The notes beneath the pieces are model-generated. The model was not told the origin of the DNA. It saw only the letters and a program-made list of their open reading frames with translations, and did not search any database. Of a stretch of DNA of 44,182 bases, positions 15,494 through 22,976 are shown piece after piece. The DNA comes from JBOGDS01 sp050743075 (GTDB lineage: Bacteria > Actinomycetota > Actinomycetes > Jiangellales > Jiangellaceae): positions 1 to 44,182 of the forward strand of contig JBOGDS010000025.1 in assembly GCA_050743075.1 (NCBI GenBank), given 5' to 3'. Each line of letters opens with the position of its first letter. Within the stretch, counting starts at the first letter, position 1. Both the position numbers and the translations under genes were made by a program.

Positions 15494-16357
15494 TCACCGG
15501 TCCGTGAGCGGGCGATGCGAACCCATCGAGATCGCGAGGACCTGGTCGGCCACCACGTCCGGCGCGTCGAGCTGGACGAACGTCCTGGCATCCGGTACCT
15601 CGACGAAGTCGGCATCCCGGAAGGCCTTCTGCAGACGTCGGCCGAGGTCGGGCCGGAACGCCCGGTCGGCCATCCCCCACACGATCCGGACCGGCCGGTC
15701 GAATCGGTGCAGCCGGGTCGACACGTCCAGCAGGTCCTGAGGGTCGGCCGCCCGGAGGAACTGGACGGCGTCCTCTCGGATCTCCTTGCTGGTGAGACAC
15801 GGCTCGATCCAGGCCCGGGTCTGGCCCGCATCCAGCGACGTGGAAAGGAGTCCGAGTCCGAGGGGCGAGTGCCGGAACGCCCGGGCGCGCATGGGCTGCA
15901 GATTGACCAGCATCCGGCCGGTGCCCTTGAGAAGGCGGAACACGACGCTGAACGGGAAGGGCGGGAAGGTGTCGAACGCGTCGCAGTTGGTGAGAACCAG
16001 GCGACCGATCCGGCTGGGGTCGGTGTCGAGCACGTACTGGCACAACGCCCCGCCGGTGTCGCTGCCGACCAGGGTGACGTCGCGCAGGTCGAGCGCATCC
16101 AGGAACGCGAGGATCTGCTTGGCGACGCCGCGAGGCGATCGGTCGGCATCCCGGCGCAACGGCGTGCGATGAGCTCCGAGCGGCCAGTCCGGTGCGTAGG
16201 AGCGGATGCTGCGTGACGCGAGCCGGTCGGCGACGCCGGACCAGACCGTTCCGTCGACGAGGAACGCGTGGACGAAGACGACCGGCGGGGCGGTCGAGTC
16301 CTCCGGGCCGGCGACCCGATAGTTGATCGTGCCCTGCGGAAGCTCGATCGAGTACAT
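15494..16357 (-). CDS. Alpha/beta-hydrolase, haloalkane dehalogenase-like
   Basis: A 287-residue alpha/beta-hydrolase. The oxyanion segment is VVFVHAFLVDG (about 27-36) and the nucleophile elbow is LVGSDTGGALCQY, with Asp100 rather than Ser, as in dehalogenase and epoxide-hydrolase relatives. The acid is probably in WGMADRAFRPD. The place where the catalytic His is expected reads DARTFVQLDAPD, with no His, so activity cannot be assumed. AGGAGGT lies 6 nt before the ATG. It is divergent from the TetR gene and shares the operator at 16386-16412, so TetR probably represses it. Confidence 0.85.
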   Translation of the reverse strand: MYSIELPQGTINYRVAGPEDSTAPPVVFVHAFLVDGTVWSGVADRLASRSIRSYAPDWPLGAHRTPLRRDADRSPRGVAKQILAFLDALDLRDVTLVGSDTGGALCQYVLDTDPSRIGRLVLTNCDAFDTFPPFPFSVVFRLLKGTGRMLVNLQPMRARAFRHSPLGLGLLSTSLDAGQTRAWIEPCLTSKEIREDAVQFLRAADPQDLLDVSTRLHRFDRPVRIVWGMADRAFRPDLGRRLQKAFRDADFVEVPDARTFVQLDAPDVVADQVLAISMGSHRPLTDR

Positions 16358-16385
16358 GTGACGACCTCCTGCGCTAGGATTCGAA

Positions 16386-16412
16386 GTAACCTACAACCTG
16401 TATGCAAGTTAC
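16386..16412. promoter_or_regulatory. Inverted-repeat operator between hydrolase and TetR genes
   Basis: A 27-bp imperfect palindrome with GTAAC at 16386-16390 and GTTAC at 16408-16412, and further symmetric matches inside (T-N-CA against TG-N-A). It lies between the two divergent start codons, 29 nt from the hydrolase ATG and 13 nt from the chosen TetR ATG, as expected for a TetR autoregulatory site. A TGTATA (16421-16426) nearby could belong to the tetR promoter. Confidence 0.65.
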
Positions 16413-16425
16413 GGACACACTGTAT

Positions 16426-17064
16426 ATGAAACCTGCTCGCCGTACGCAAGCGGATCGCACCGCTCACACTCGCGCTGCCCTGATCACGGCGGCCCGGGCG
16501 CTGTTCGCCGACCGCGGGTTCGCCGGGGTCGGCACCGAGGTGATCGTCGCCGAGGCGGCCGTCAGCCGGGGGGCCCTCTACCACCACTTCGGCGACAAGA
16601 CCGAGCTGTTCGCAGCGGTCCTGGCCGAGGTCGAGGCCGACGTCACGGCGAAGCTTGCGGCGGTCGTGCCGGCGGACGGTAGTGGCGACTTCGTCGAGGT
16701 CATGGTGCACAGCATCGAGGCCTGGCTCGACGCCTGCGAGAGCCCCGAGGTGCAGCGGATCGTGCTGATCGACGGCCCGTCCGTGCTCGGGTGGTCGCGC
16801 TGGCGCGACATCTGCCAGCCGCACATCCTGGGGCTGATCGAGACCGTGCTCGCCCAGGGGGTCGCGGACGGCACGCTCGCACCGCTGCCGGTCAAGCCAC
16901 TCGCGCACATCCTGCTCGCCGTCGCGGACGAGGCGGCGCTGTACGTCGATGCCGCGCAGGACAGCCCCGCCGCCCGGCGGGACATCGTGGCGATCGTCCG
17001 CCCGTTGCTGGAGGCTCTCGTCCAGTCGCCGGATCACCCTCGTGAGCCGTCCGTGCCACGGTAA
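16426..17064 (+). CDS. TetR-family transcriptional repressor
   Basis: A 212-residue TetR regulator. The DNA-binding domain is clear: RAALITAARALFADRGFAGV followed by GTEVIVAEAAVSRGALYHHF and GDKTELFAAVLAEVE. The C-terminal ligand domain (ILGLIETVLAQGVADGTLAP, LAHILLAVADEAALYVDAAQ) gives no hint of the effector. The ATG at 16426 is chosen because the in-frame ATG at 16402 lies inside the operator palindrome. The divergent alpha/beta-hydrolase is the likely target gene. Confidence 0.9.
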   Translation: MKPARRTQADRTAHTRAALITAARALFADRGFAGVGTEVIVAEAAVSRGALYHHFGDKTELFAAVLAEVEADVTAKLAAVVPADGSGDFVEVMVHSIEAWLDACESPEVQRIVLIDGPSVLGWSRWRDICQPHILGLIETVLAQGVADGTLAPLPVKPLAHILLAVADEAALYVDAAQDSPAARRDIVAIVRPLLEALVQSPDHPREPSVPR

Positions 17065-17277
17065 CGGCAAGTCCCTCAAAGAGGCGCCTCAGCCGTCGTC
17101 CACAGGCGGAGCTGCTCGGGATGATGGGCCGAGCGATCGTGCTACGCAGGTCGGATGCCCTCCCGTGCCCTCCGCGAACAGTCATCAGAGGATGCCGAAG
17201 GACCGCGGGATAGACATGGCCGGGCGCGGCATCCACGCAGGTCAGGCGCCATCTGGCCGCTGATCAACGTGGATGAG

Positions 17278-17649
17278 GTGGACGAGCTGGCCTGTAAGCC
17301 GGATTCTGTGCACCCAGCGGCTGCTGGGCCGGCGACCATCCATCTAGGACCGCCGTCGCCGACGGTCTCGTGCGGTCTACCCGGGAGCTCGGGCGGGCCG
17401 CCCTCGAGCGCTCCCTGTCTGACCTTGCTCCGGGTGGGGTTTACCGAGCCGCCCGGGTCACCCCGGGCGCTGGTGGTCTCTTACACCACCGTTTCACCCT
17501 TACCGGACACCGAGGCATCCGGCGGTCTGTTTTCTGTGGCACTGTCCCGCGGGTCACCCCGGGTGGGCGTTACCCATCACCCTGCCCTGTGGAGTCCGGA
17601 CTTTCCTCGTCGCGACGGGTCGCGACGCGGCCGCCCGGCCAGCTCGTCC
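17278..17649 (-). ncRNA. rnpB: RNase P RNA, bacterial type A
   Basis: Read on the minus strand, the ends form P1: GGACGAGCTGG (complement of 17639-17649) pairs fully with CCAGCTCGTCC (complement of 17280-17290). The conserved core is present: GAGGAAAGTCCGGACTCCAC near the 5' end and ACAGAATCCGGCTTACAGG near the 3' end. The 5' end at about 17649 fits a TACACT -10 (complement of 17656-17661) 6 nt upstream. The exact 3' end is uncertain by a few bases. This is the catalytic RNA that matures tRNA 5' ends. Confidence 0.95.
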
Positions 17650-17655
17650 TAATCC

Positions 17656-17661
17656 AGTGTA
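17656..17661 (-). promoter_or_regulatory. -10 element of the rnpB promoter
   Basis: TACACT on the minus strand, 6 nt before the first G of the RNase P RNA P1 helix. It lies inside the remaining coding text of a truncated VOC-family gene. No good -35 is visible 17-18 bp upstream (TTCTGC is the nearest). Confidence 0.6.
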
Positions 17662-17767
17662 AGCCGCTCGGTCGGAGACGCAGAACTGGTTGCCGTCGGG
17701 GTCGGCGAGCACCGGCCCGTGGGACCGGCCCGCGTTGTGGTGGGCTCCGACCGTCGCGTCGGCCATC
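17662..17767 (-). pseudogene. Truncated VOC/glyoxalase-family gene fragment
   Basis: About 35 codons survive, reading HNAGRSHGPVLADPDGNQFC followed by VSDRA. The LADPDGNEFCV-type block is the C-terminal signature of small VOC (glyoxalase/bleomycin resistance-like) proteins, normally 110-130 residues long. There is no N-terminal domain upstream, and the frame runs on into rnpB. It looks like the 3' end of a gene lost by deletion. Confidence 0.65.
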
Positions 17768-17792
17768 GCTGGCCAATGTCGACCACCGCTGG

Positions 17793-18557
17793 CTAATCAG
17801 GTGCGCCTTCGGCGGCCAGCAGTGCGGCCCCGATGATGCCCGCGTCGTTGCGCAGGTCGGCGGGGACGATCGGCGTCGCGAGCTTCAGCAACGGCAGGAA
17901 CCTGTCCGCCTTCTTGCTCACACCTCCGCCGACGACGAACAGGTCGGGGGAGAAGATGAACTCCAGGTGTGAGTAGAACTCCTGCAGTCGCGCGGCCCAC
18001 TCCTGCCAGGAGAGTCGCTTCTCGTCCCGAACCGAGGCCGCGGCGCGTTTCTCGGCCTCCTTGCCGTCGGCGAGTCGGAGGTGGCCGAACTCGGTGTTGG
18101 GCAACAGGACGCCATCGTGCAGGAGGGCACTGCCGATGCCGGTTCCCAGCGTCGTCACGATCACCACGCCGTGGACGTCCGCTGCGGCACCGAGGCGGTC
18201 TTCCGCGACGCCGGCCGCGTCGGCGTCGTTGACGACCACGGCCTGCTGGCCGGTGCGATCGTAGAGTTGTGCCGCCAAGTCGACGCCGATCCACGACGTG
18301 TCGACGTTGGCGGCCGAGCGGATCACGCCGCGCTGCACGATTCCGGGGAATGTGCACCCGAAGCGCGCCTTCCAGTCGAAGTCCGCCAGCACGTCGAGGA
18401 CGACGTCGACCACGTTCTCCGGCGTCGACTCGTCGGGCGTGTCGATCCGGACCCGCTCGGCGGCGAACTCGCCCGTGGCGAGATCGACCGGCGCCCCCTT
18501 GATCCCGCTGCCGCCGATGTCGATCCCGAATCCCTGATGGTCGTCTCGCGTCGCCAT
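17793..18557 (-). CDS. ppgK: Polyphosphate glucokinase
   Basis: A 254-residue ROK-type kinase that phosphorylates glucose using inorganic polyphosphate (and usually ATP), a mostly actinobacterial enzyme. Motifs: FGIDIGGSGIKGAPVDLATG at 10-29 (phosphate 1), FPGIVQRGVIRSAANVDTSW, VNDADAAGVAEDRLGAA, TTLGTGIGSALLHDG and VVGGGVSKKADRFLP. The ATG at 18557 starts 14 residues before the kinase fold; an earlier in-frame GTG/ATG adds unrelated sequence. It is divergent from the CbiX-like gene over 56 bp. Confidence 0.95.
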   Translation of the reverse strand: MATRDDHQGFGIDIGGSGIKGAPVDLATGEFAAERVRIDTPDESTPENVVDVVLDVLADFDWKARFGCTFPGIVQRGVIRSAANVDTSWIGVDLAAQLYDRTGQQAVVVNDADAAGVAEDRLGAAADVHGVVIVTTLGTGIGSALLHDGVLLPNTEFGHLRLADGKEAEKRAAASVRDEKRLSWQEWAARLQEFYSHLEFIFSPDLFVVGGGVSKKADRFLPLLKLATPIVPADLRNDAGIIGAALLAAEGAPD

Positions 18558-18613
18558 GGCATCAGCATGCCCACGATCGGCGGCGATGTCCCTCGACACG
18601 AGATGCTGGGGCA

Positions 18614-19312
18614 GTGGAGGCCCCGGCTGCGCTCGTCGCGTGCGCTCATGGCACGCGTGATCCGGCCGGGCGTCGTGCGATCGACCAGTTCCGCGCAGAC
18701 GTTGCCGCTGCCCGGCCGGCGCTGCGTGTGCTCGAGGCCCACGTCGATGTCCAGCGCCCGTCGCTGGCCGAGGCGCTCGGCGGGATCGGCCCCGCCGTCG
18801 TCGTTCCGCTGCTGCTCTCTCGTGGATACCACGTGCACGTCGACATCGCCGAGACTGCGGCCGCGGCCGGTCCCGGTGTGCGGGTGGCGCCGGCGTTGGG
18901 CCCGGATTCCGTGCTGGTCGGCGTTCTCGTCGATCGGCTCACGGCCGCTGGCCTGGCCGCCGACCACGCCGTCGTGCTCGCCGCGGCCGGGTCGTCGGAC
19001 CCCCGTGCGAAGCAGGACGTGGAGCTGACAGCGCGGGAGCTTGCACAGCGGCTCTGCCGCGACGTGGTCGCCGCCTACGCGGCTGCGGCGCAGCCTCGGG
19101 TCGACGAGGTCGTGGCCGGGCTCGCCGCCGCGAGGCGACGGGTCGCGCTGGCGTCGTACCTTCTCGCGCCGGGCCATTTCTACGACCGGTTGCGCGACAT
19201 TCCCGCCAACCTGTACACCGACCCGCTGCTTCCCCACCCGAAGCTGGTCGAGCTCGTCCTCCGCCGCTACGACGACGCGCTCTCGCACACGTCCGGCCGC
19301 GACCGGTCGTGA
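18614..19312 (+). CDS. CbiX/SirB-type sirohydrochlorin chelatase-like protein
   Basis: A 232-residue protein with two CbiX-like repeats. The first has LVACAHGTRDPAGRRAIDQF (metal-site His12) and VPLLLSRGYHVHVDI; the second has VVLAAAGSSDPRAKQDVELT and ASYLLAPGHFYDRLRDIPAN. These His residues bind the Co, Ni or Fe being inserted into sirohydrochlorin. No other tetrapyrrole gene is nearby, so the metal and pathway are open. The start is GTG 18614, with GGGG a few bases upstream. Confidence 0.88.
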   Translation: MEAPAALVACAHGTRDPAGRRAIDQFRADVAAARPALRVLEAHVDVQRPSLAEALGGIGPAVVVPLLLSRGYHVHVDIAETAAAAGPGVRVAPALGPDSVLVGVLVDRLTAAGLAADHAVVLAAAGSSDPRAKQDVELTARELAQRLCRDVVAAYAAAAQPRVDEVVAGLAAARRRVALASYLLAPGHFYDRLRDIPANLYTDPLLPHPKLVELVLRRYDDALSHTSGRDRS

Positions 19313-19401
19313 AGATCGCCGTGCACGATGACCACGCTGGCCGGCCTGCTCAAAGCCGCACGACGATCTTCACGACCCACGGGGGGTGGCGGGGAGCTCG
19401 G

Positions 19402-20268
19402 TCAGGGGAGGGTGAGTATCTCGACCCCGGTGTCGGTGACGAGCACCGTGTGCTCGAACTGGGCGGAGCGGCGGCCGTCCTTCGTGACGACGGTCCAGCC
19501 GTCGTCCCACATCGTCCACTCGTGGGTTCCGAGGTTGAGCATCGGCTCGATGGTGAACGTCATCCCCGGTTCCATCAGGGTCGTGGCCGACGGGTCGTCG
19601 TAGTGCGGGATGACCAGGCCGGAGTGGAACGCCGTACCGATGCCGTGGCCGGTGAAGTCGCGTACGACGCCGTAGCCGAACCGGCGGGCGTACGACTCGA
19701 TGACCCGGCCGATCACGTTGACGGCCCGTCCTGGCGTGACGGCCTTCACGCCCCGCAGCATCGCCTCGCGGGTCCGCTCGACGAGCAGCCGCGAGTCCCC
19801 GTCCACGTCGCCGACCGGGTAGGTGGCGTCGGTGTCGCCGTGGACGCCGTCCAGGTGGGCCGTGATGTCGATGTTCACGATGTCGCCGTCCCGGAGCACC
19901 GTCGAGTCCGGGATGCCGTGACAGATGACCTCGTTGACGCTGGTGCACAACGACTTCGGGAACACCGGGCCGCGGCCGGATCCGGGGTAGCCGAGCGTCG
20001 ACGGGTAGGCCCCGTGGTCGCAGAGGAACTCGTGCCCGACCTCGTCCAGGCGGTCCGTCGTGACGCCCGGTGCGATGTGTGTGGCCACCTCCGCCATGGC
20101 CAGTGCAGCCAACCGGCCGGCCGCGCGCATCCGTTCGATCGTCTCGGCGTCCTTGAGGTCGTTCCCGGGAGCCCGGTTCGCCACTGACCGCCCGACGTAC
20201 TCGGGCCGCGCTATGTGCCCGGGCACTGCGCGCTCGGGCGAGATCTGCCCAGGGATCACGGGTGCCAT
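19402..20268 (-). CDS. map: Type I methionine aminopeptidase
   Basis: A 288-residue enzyme that removes N-terminal Met from nascent proteins. The dinuclear metal ligands are in NIDITAHLDGVHGDTDATYP (two Asp), FTGHGIGTAFHSG (His), FTIEPMLNLG (Glu) and AQFEHTVLVTDTGVEILT (Glu). The 40-residue N-terminal extension (PVIPGQISPERAVPGHIARP) carries the PxxP-type segment seen in actinobacterial type Ic enzymes. ATG 20268 has TACACT (complement of 20277-20282) 8 nt upstream, so the message may be leaderless. Confidence 0.96.
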   Translation of the reverse strand: MAPVIPGQISPERAVPGHIARPEYVGRSVANRAPGNDLKDAETIERMRAAGRLAALAMAEVATHIAPGVTTDRLDEVGHEFLCDHGAYPSTLGYPGSGRGPVFPKSLCTSVNEVICHGIPDSTVLRDGDIVNIDITAHLDGVHGDTDATYPVGDVDGDSRLLVERTREAMLRGVKAVTPGRAVNVIGRVIESYARRFGYGVVRDFTGHGIGTAFHSGLVIPHYDDPSATTLMEPGMTFTIEPMLNLGTHEWTMWDDGWTVVTKDGRRSAQFEHTVLVTDTGVEILTLP

Positions 20269-20318
20269 GATCTGGGAGTGTATGAGTCGGACGTTGGCCG
20301 ACGAGGAGGCGGACGCTG

Positions 20319-20510
20319 GTGAGCGGTACGTGGTACTGGTGCCTCGACCACGAGCGGGTCGAGCCGGAGCAGGGCTGCCCCAACTACCGGCGGATGGGCC
20401 CCTACGAGTCGCCGGCCGAGGCCGAAGGCGCGCTGGAACGGGCGCGGGCACGTACCGAGCAGTGGGACGCGGAGGATCGCGCCGAGGGCGACCGGGACGA
20501 CGACGGCTGA
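20319..20510 (+). CDS. Small conserved actinobacterial protein
   Basis: A 63-residue acidic protein: GTWYWCLDHERVEPEQGCPN, then YRRMGPYESPAEAEGALERA and a DE-rich tail. Similar short proteins with WYWCL...HxxVEP...GCPN...GPY are found beside map in streptomycetes; function unknown. The two Cys and His could bind metal. GTG 20319 has GGAGG about 10 nt upstream. It is divergent from map. Confidence 0.8.
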   Translation: MSGTWYWCLDHERVEPEQGCPNYRRMGPYESPAEAEGALERARARTEQWDAEDRAEGDRDDDG

Positions 20511-20526
20511 CAGCGCCAGCCGGCGC

Positions 20527-21162
20527 TCACCGCGGTCCGGGTACCTTCTGGGCGAGCCGTGCCCTCAGTCGGCGCACCCGCTCGCCGATCCCGTCCGCCG
20601 AGCCGTCACCGAGGAGGTCCATGCCCACGCCTACGGCGGCCGCACCGGCCCCCAGGAAGTCGGGCACCAGCTCGAGCGAGATGCCGCCGGTCGGCACCAG
20701 CACGGCGTCGGGGAACGGACCGAGCAGGGCCGATATGTAGCCGGGGCCGACAGGCCCGGCTGGGAAGACCTTGACCGCGTCGGCACCCAGCGAGCGGGCC
20801 AGTTCGATCTCGGTCGGCGTGAAGGCGCCCGGCAGCGTGCCGAGGCCGTGCTCCCGGGCTGCGGCGATCACGTCGGCGTTCACGTGCGGTGACACGACGA
20901 AGGATCCCCCGGCGGCGGCGACGTCGCGCACCTGCGCGGGTGTCCGTACGGTCCCAGCGCCGATGGTCAGCTCGAGGCCGTCGCCGGCGATCAATTCGAT
21001 CGCCCGGACGGCGCGCGGATTGGTGAGGGGGAACTCGACGAGTCGCAGGCCGGCGCCGGCCAACGCACGGGCCAGCGCCACCAGGTCGTCGGGCGTGGCA
21101 TCGTCCTGACGCACGATGGCCACGACGTGTTCCGAACGGAGGGCGTCGCCAAGGAGCGTCAC
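20527..21162 (-). CDS. KDPG/KHG aldolase family protein
   Basis: A 211-residue class I aldolase of the Eda family, which cleaves 2-keto-3-deoxy-6-phosphogluconate to pyruvate and glyceraldehyde 3-phosphate, or related keto acids. Catalytic residues are seen: Glu in LRLVEFPLTNPRAV and the Schiff-base Lys in GADAVKVFPAGPVGPGYISA. Also typical are TIGAGTVRTPAQV, FVVSPHVNADVI and VLVPTGGISLELVPDFLGAG. The GTG at 21162 has AGAGGA upstream. No sugar kinase or dehydratase is adjacent, so the exact substrate (KDPG, KDPGal or KHG) is open. Confidence 0.88.
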   Translation of the reverse strand: MTLLGDALRSEHVVAIVRQDDATPDDLVALARALAGAGLRLVEFPLTNPRAVRAIELIAGDGLELTIGAGTVRTPAQVRDVAAAGGSFVVSPHVNADVIAAAREHGLGTLPGAFTPTEIELARSLGADAVKVFPAGPVGPGYISALLGPFPDAVLVPTGGISLELVPDFLGAGAAAVGVGMDLLGDGSADGIGERVRRLRARLAQKVPGPR

Positions 21163-21240
21163 AAGGTCACTTCCTCTGGGCTGCTGTGGGGGGGCCGTCG
21201 GCTCAGGCGTGACGGACGACTGCCGCTGACGGTTCGAAGG

Positions 21241-22077
21241 TCAGGTGTAGGTGTGCTCCTCATCGGGGAACGTGCCGGACACGACGTCGGCGGCGTATGC
21301 CTTCGTGGCCTGCAGCAGCGTGCCGCGGATGTCGCCGTAGGTCTTGACGAACTTCGGCAACCGGCCGGTCCGCATCCCCGCCATGTCCTGCCAGACCAGC
21401 ACCTGCGCGTCGCAGTCGGGGCCGGCGCCGATGCCGATCGTCGGGATCGTCAGTGCCTGGGTGACCTCGCGGCCGACGTCGGCGGTGACCATCTCCAGGA
21501 CGACGGAAAACGCGCCGGCTTCCTCGAGCGCGCGAGCGGCTCCCAAGACGCGCGCCGCGTCCTCGCCGCGGCCCTGCACGCGATACCCGCCGAGCGCGTT
21601 GACGCTCTGCGGCGTGAAGCCCACGTGTCCCATGACGGGGATTCCGGCGTCGACGATCTTGCGAACCGCTGCGGCCACCGGACGGCCACCCTCGAGCTTG
21701 ACCGCCTGGACGCCGGCCTCCTTCATGAACCTGACGGCGGTCCCGAGGGCTTGCTCGGGACCCATCTGATAGGAGCCGAACGGCAGATCGCCCACGATGA
21801 GAGCGCGCCTGGTAGACCTCACGACCGCCCGCGCCAGCGGGATGAGCTCGTCGACGGTGACCGGAACCGTGTCGGCATGAGCGTAGACGTTGTTGCCCGC
21901 CGAGTCGCCGACGAGCAGCACCGGCACGCCGGACTCGTCGAACACCTCGGCGGTGTACATGTCGTACGAGGTGAGCATCGGCCAGCGTTCGCCGCGCCCC
22001 TTCGCCATCTGCAGGTCACGGATCGTCACGCGACGCGAGAGCTGTCCGCCGTAGAGAGGCACCGGCTGCTGGGTCAT
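21241..22077 (-). CDS. panB: 3-methyl-2-oxobutanoate hydroxymethyltransferase
   Basis: A 278-residue enzyme that transfers a one-carbon unit from methylene-tetrahydrofolate to ketoisovalerate in pantothenate/CoA synthesis. PanB signatures: VTIRDLQMAKGRGERWPMLT, LLVGDSAGNNVYAHADTVPV (metal Asp), GDLPFGSYQMGPEQALGTA, AVKLEGG (Lys), MGHVGFTPQSVNALGGYRVQ and TIGIGAGPDCDAQVLVWQDM. The usual GDSxGM is GDSAGN here. The start at ATG 22077 has AAGGAG 8 nt upstream. panC and panD are not in the window. Confidence 0.96.
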   Translation of the reverse strand: MTQQPVPLYGGQLSRRVTIRDLQMAKGRGERWPMLTSYDMYTAEVFDESGVPVLLVGDSAGNNVYAHADTVPVTVDELIPLARAVVRSTRRALIVGDLPFGSYQMGPEQALGTAVRFMKEAGVQAVKLEGGRPVAAAVRKIVDAGIPVMGHVGFTPQSVNALGGYRVQGRGEDAARVLGAARALEEAGAFSVVLEMVTADVGREVTQALTIPTIGIGAGPDCDAQVLVWQDMAGMRTGRLPKFVKTYGDIRGTLLQATKAYAADVVSGTFPDEEHTYT

Positions 22078-22255
22078 CTGTCGGCTCCTTGTCGTCTCGA
22101 GGCCCACGGACGGGTCCCCTGACGACTCCGATCCTCCCACGCCGGCCAGCGGCGTGTCCTCGGTGGGCGACACGCGCCACGAGTGCCGGATGGCGGAGAC
22201 CGGAGGGACTAACCTGACGCTGGATCTTGACGCCGCGACGGTAGGAGTCTTCGTC

Positions 22256-22951
22256 ATGCCCGATACCTGGGTCCGCAATGCGGTCGCAGAGGCGATCGGT
22301 GTCTTCGCACTTGTCTTCGTCGGAGTACTCGTGATTGCCAACGGGGCCGATCTCACGGGGATAGCGCTTGCGCACGGCCTGACGATCGCGGTCATGGTGG
22401 CTGCACTCGGTCATGTGTCCGGTGGCCACTTCAACCCGGCGATCACGCTTGGCCTGATGCTCGGCCGGAAGATCGACCTGCCGATGGCCGTCGTGTACTG
22501 GGTCGCACAGCTCGTGGGTGCGATCGTCGCGGCCATCCTCATTGCGCTGGCGGCCGACCGCGACGTCGTGGCCTTCGGCACTCCCGTAGTTGCCGACGAC
22601 GTCAACATGGTCTGGGCCATCCTGCTCGAGCTCGTGGCGACGTTCTTCCTCGTGCTGGTCGTCTTCGGCACCGTTGTCGACCGGCGCGCGCCGGCGTCGG
22701 TCTATCCGTTCGCCATCGGCCTGGCGATCACGGCCGGCATCTTCGCCATCGGCCCGTACACGGGGGCCGCCCTCAACCCGGCCCGCGGCTTCGGTCCGGC
22801 GCTCGTCGGCGGTGAGTGGGGGGGCATCGCCGCCTGGCTGATCGGCCCGCTGCTCGGTGGGGTGCTGGCCTGGGCCCTGCACGAGTACGTCCTCATGCCC
22901 CGCGAACAGGCCGACTCCATCGCCGAGTCCGGCCGTCGCGACCAGGTCTGA
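22256..22951 (+). CDS. Aquaporin / MIP-family channel
   Basis: A 231-residue six-helix channel. The two half-helix motifs are HVSGGHFNPAITLGLMLGRK (NPA at 60-62) and YTGAALNPARGFGPALVGGE (NPA 174-176, filter Arg177). Aligning back from the second NPA, the position of the AqpZ selectivity-filter His is Ile here, so it may pass solutes other than water; this is inference from one alignment. ATG 22256 has AGGAG 8 nt upstream, and longer starts add non-membrane text. It is divergent from panB and convergent with nadE. Confidence 0.92.
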   Translation: MPDTWVRNAVAEAIGVFALVFVGVLVIANGADLTGIALAHGLTIAVMVAALGHVSGGHFNPAITLGLMLGRKIDLPMAVVYWVAQLVGAIVAAILIALAADRDVVAFGTPVVADDVNMVWAILLELVATFFLVLVVFGTVVDRRAPASVYPFAIGLAITAGIFAIGPYTGAALNPARGFGPALVGGEWGGIAAWLIGPLLGGVLAWALHEYVLMPREQADSIAESGRRDQV

Positions 22952-22976
22952 CCCACCGGCCCGGACCTCGACTCCG

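Noticed and set aside
17065..17277. Possible gene between tetR and rnpB
   Set aside because: Short frames on both strands lack a ribosome binding site and any recognisable sequence.
22100..22255. Riboswitch upstream of panB or aquaporin
   Set aside because: I found no conserved riboswitch core; the interval looks like ordinary divergent promoter DNA.
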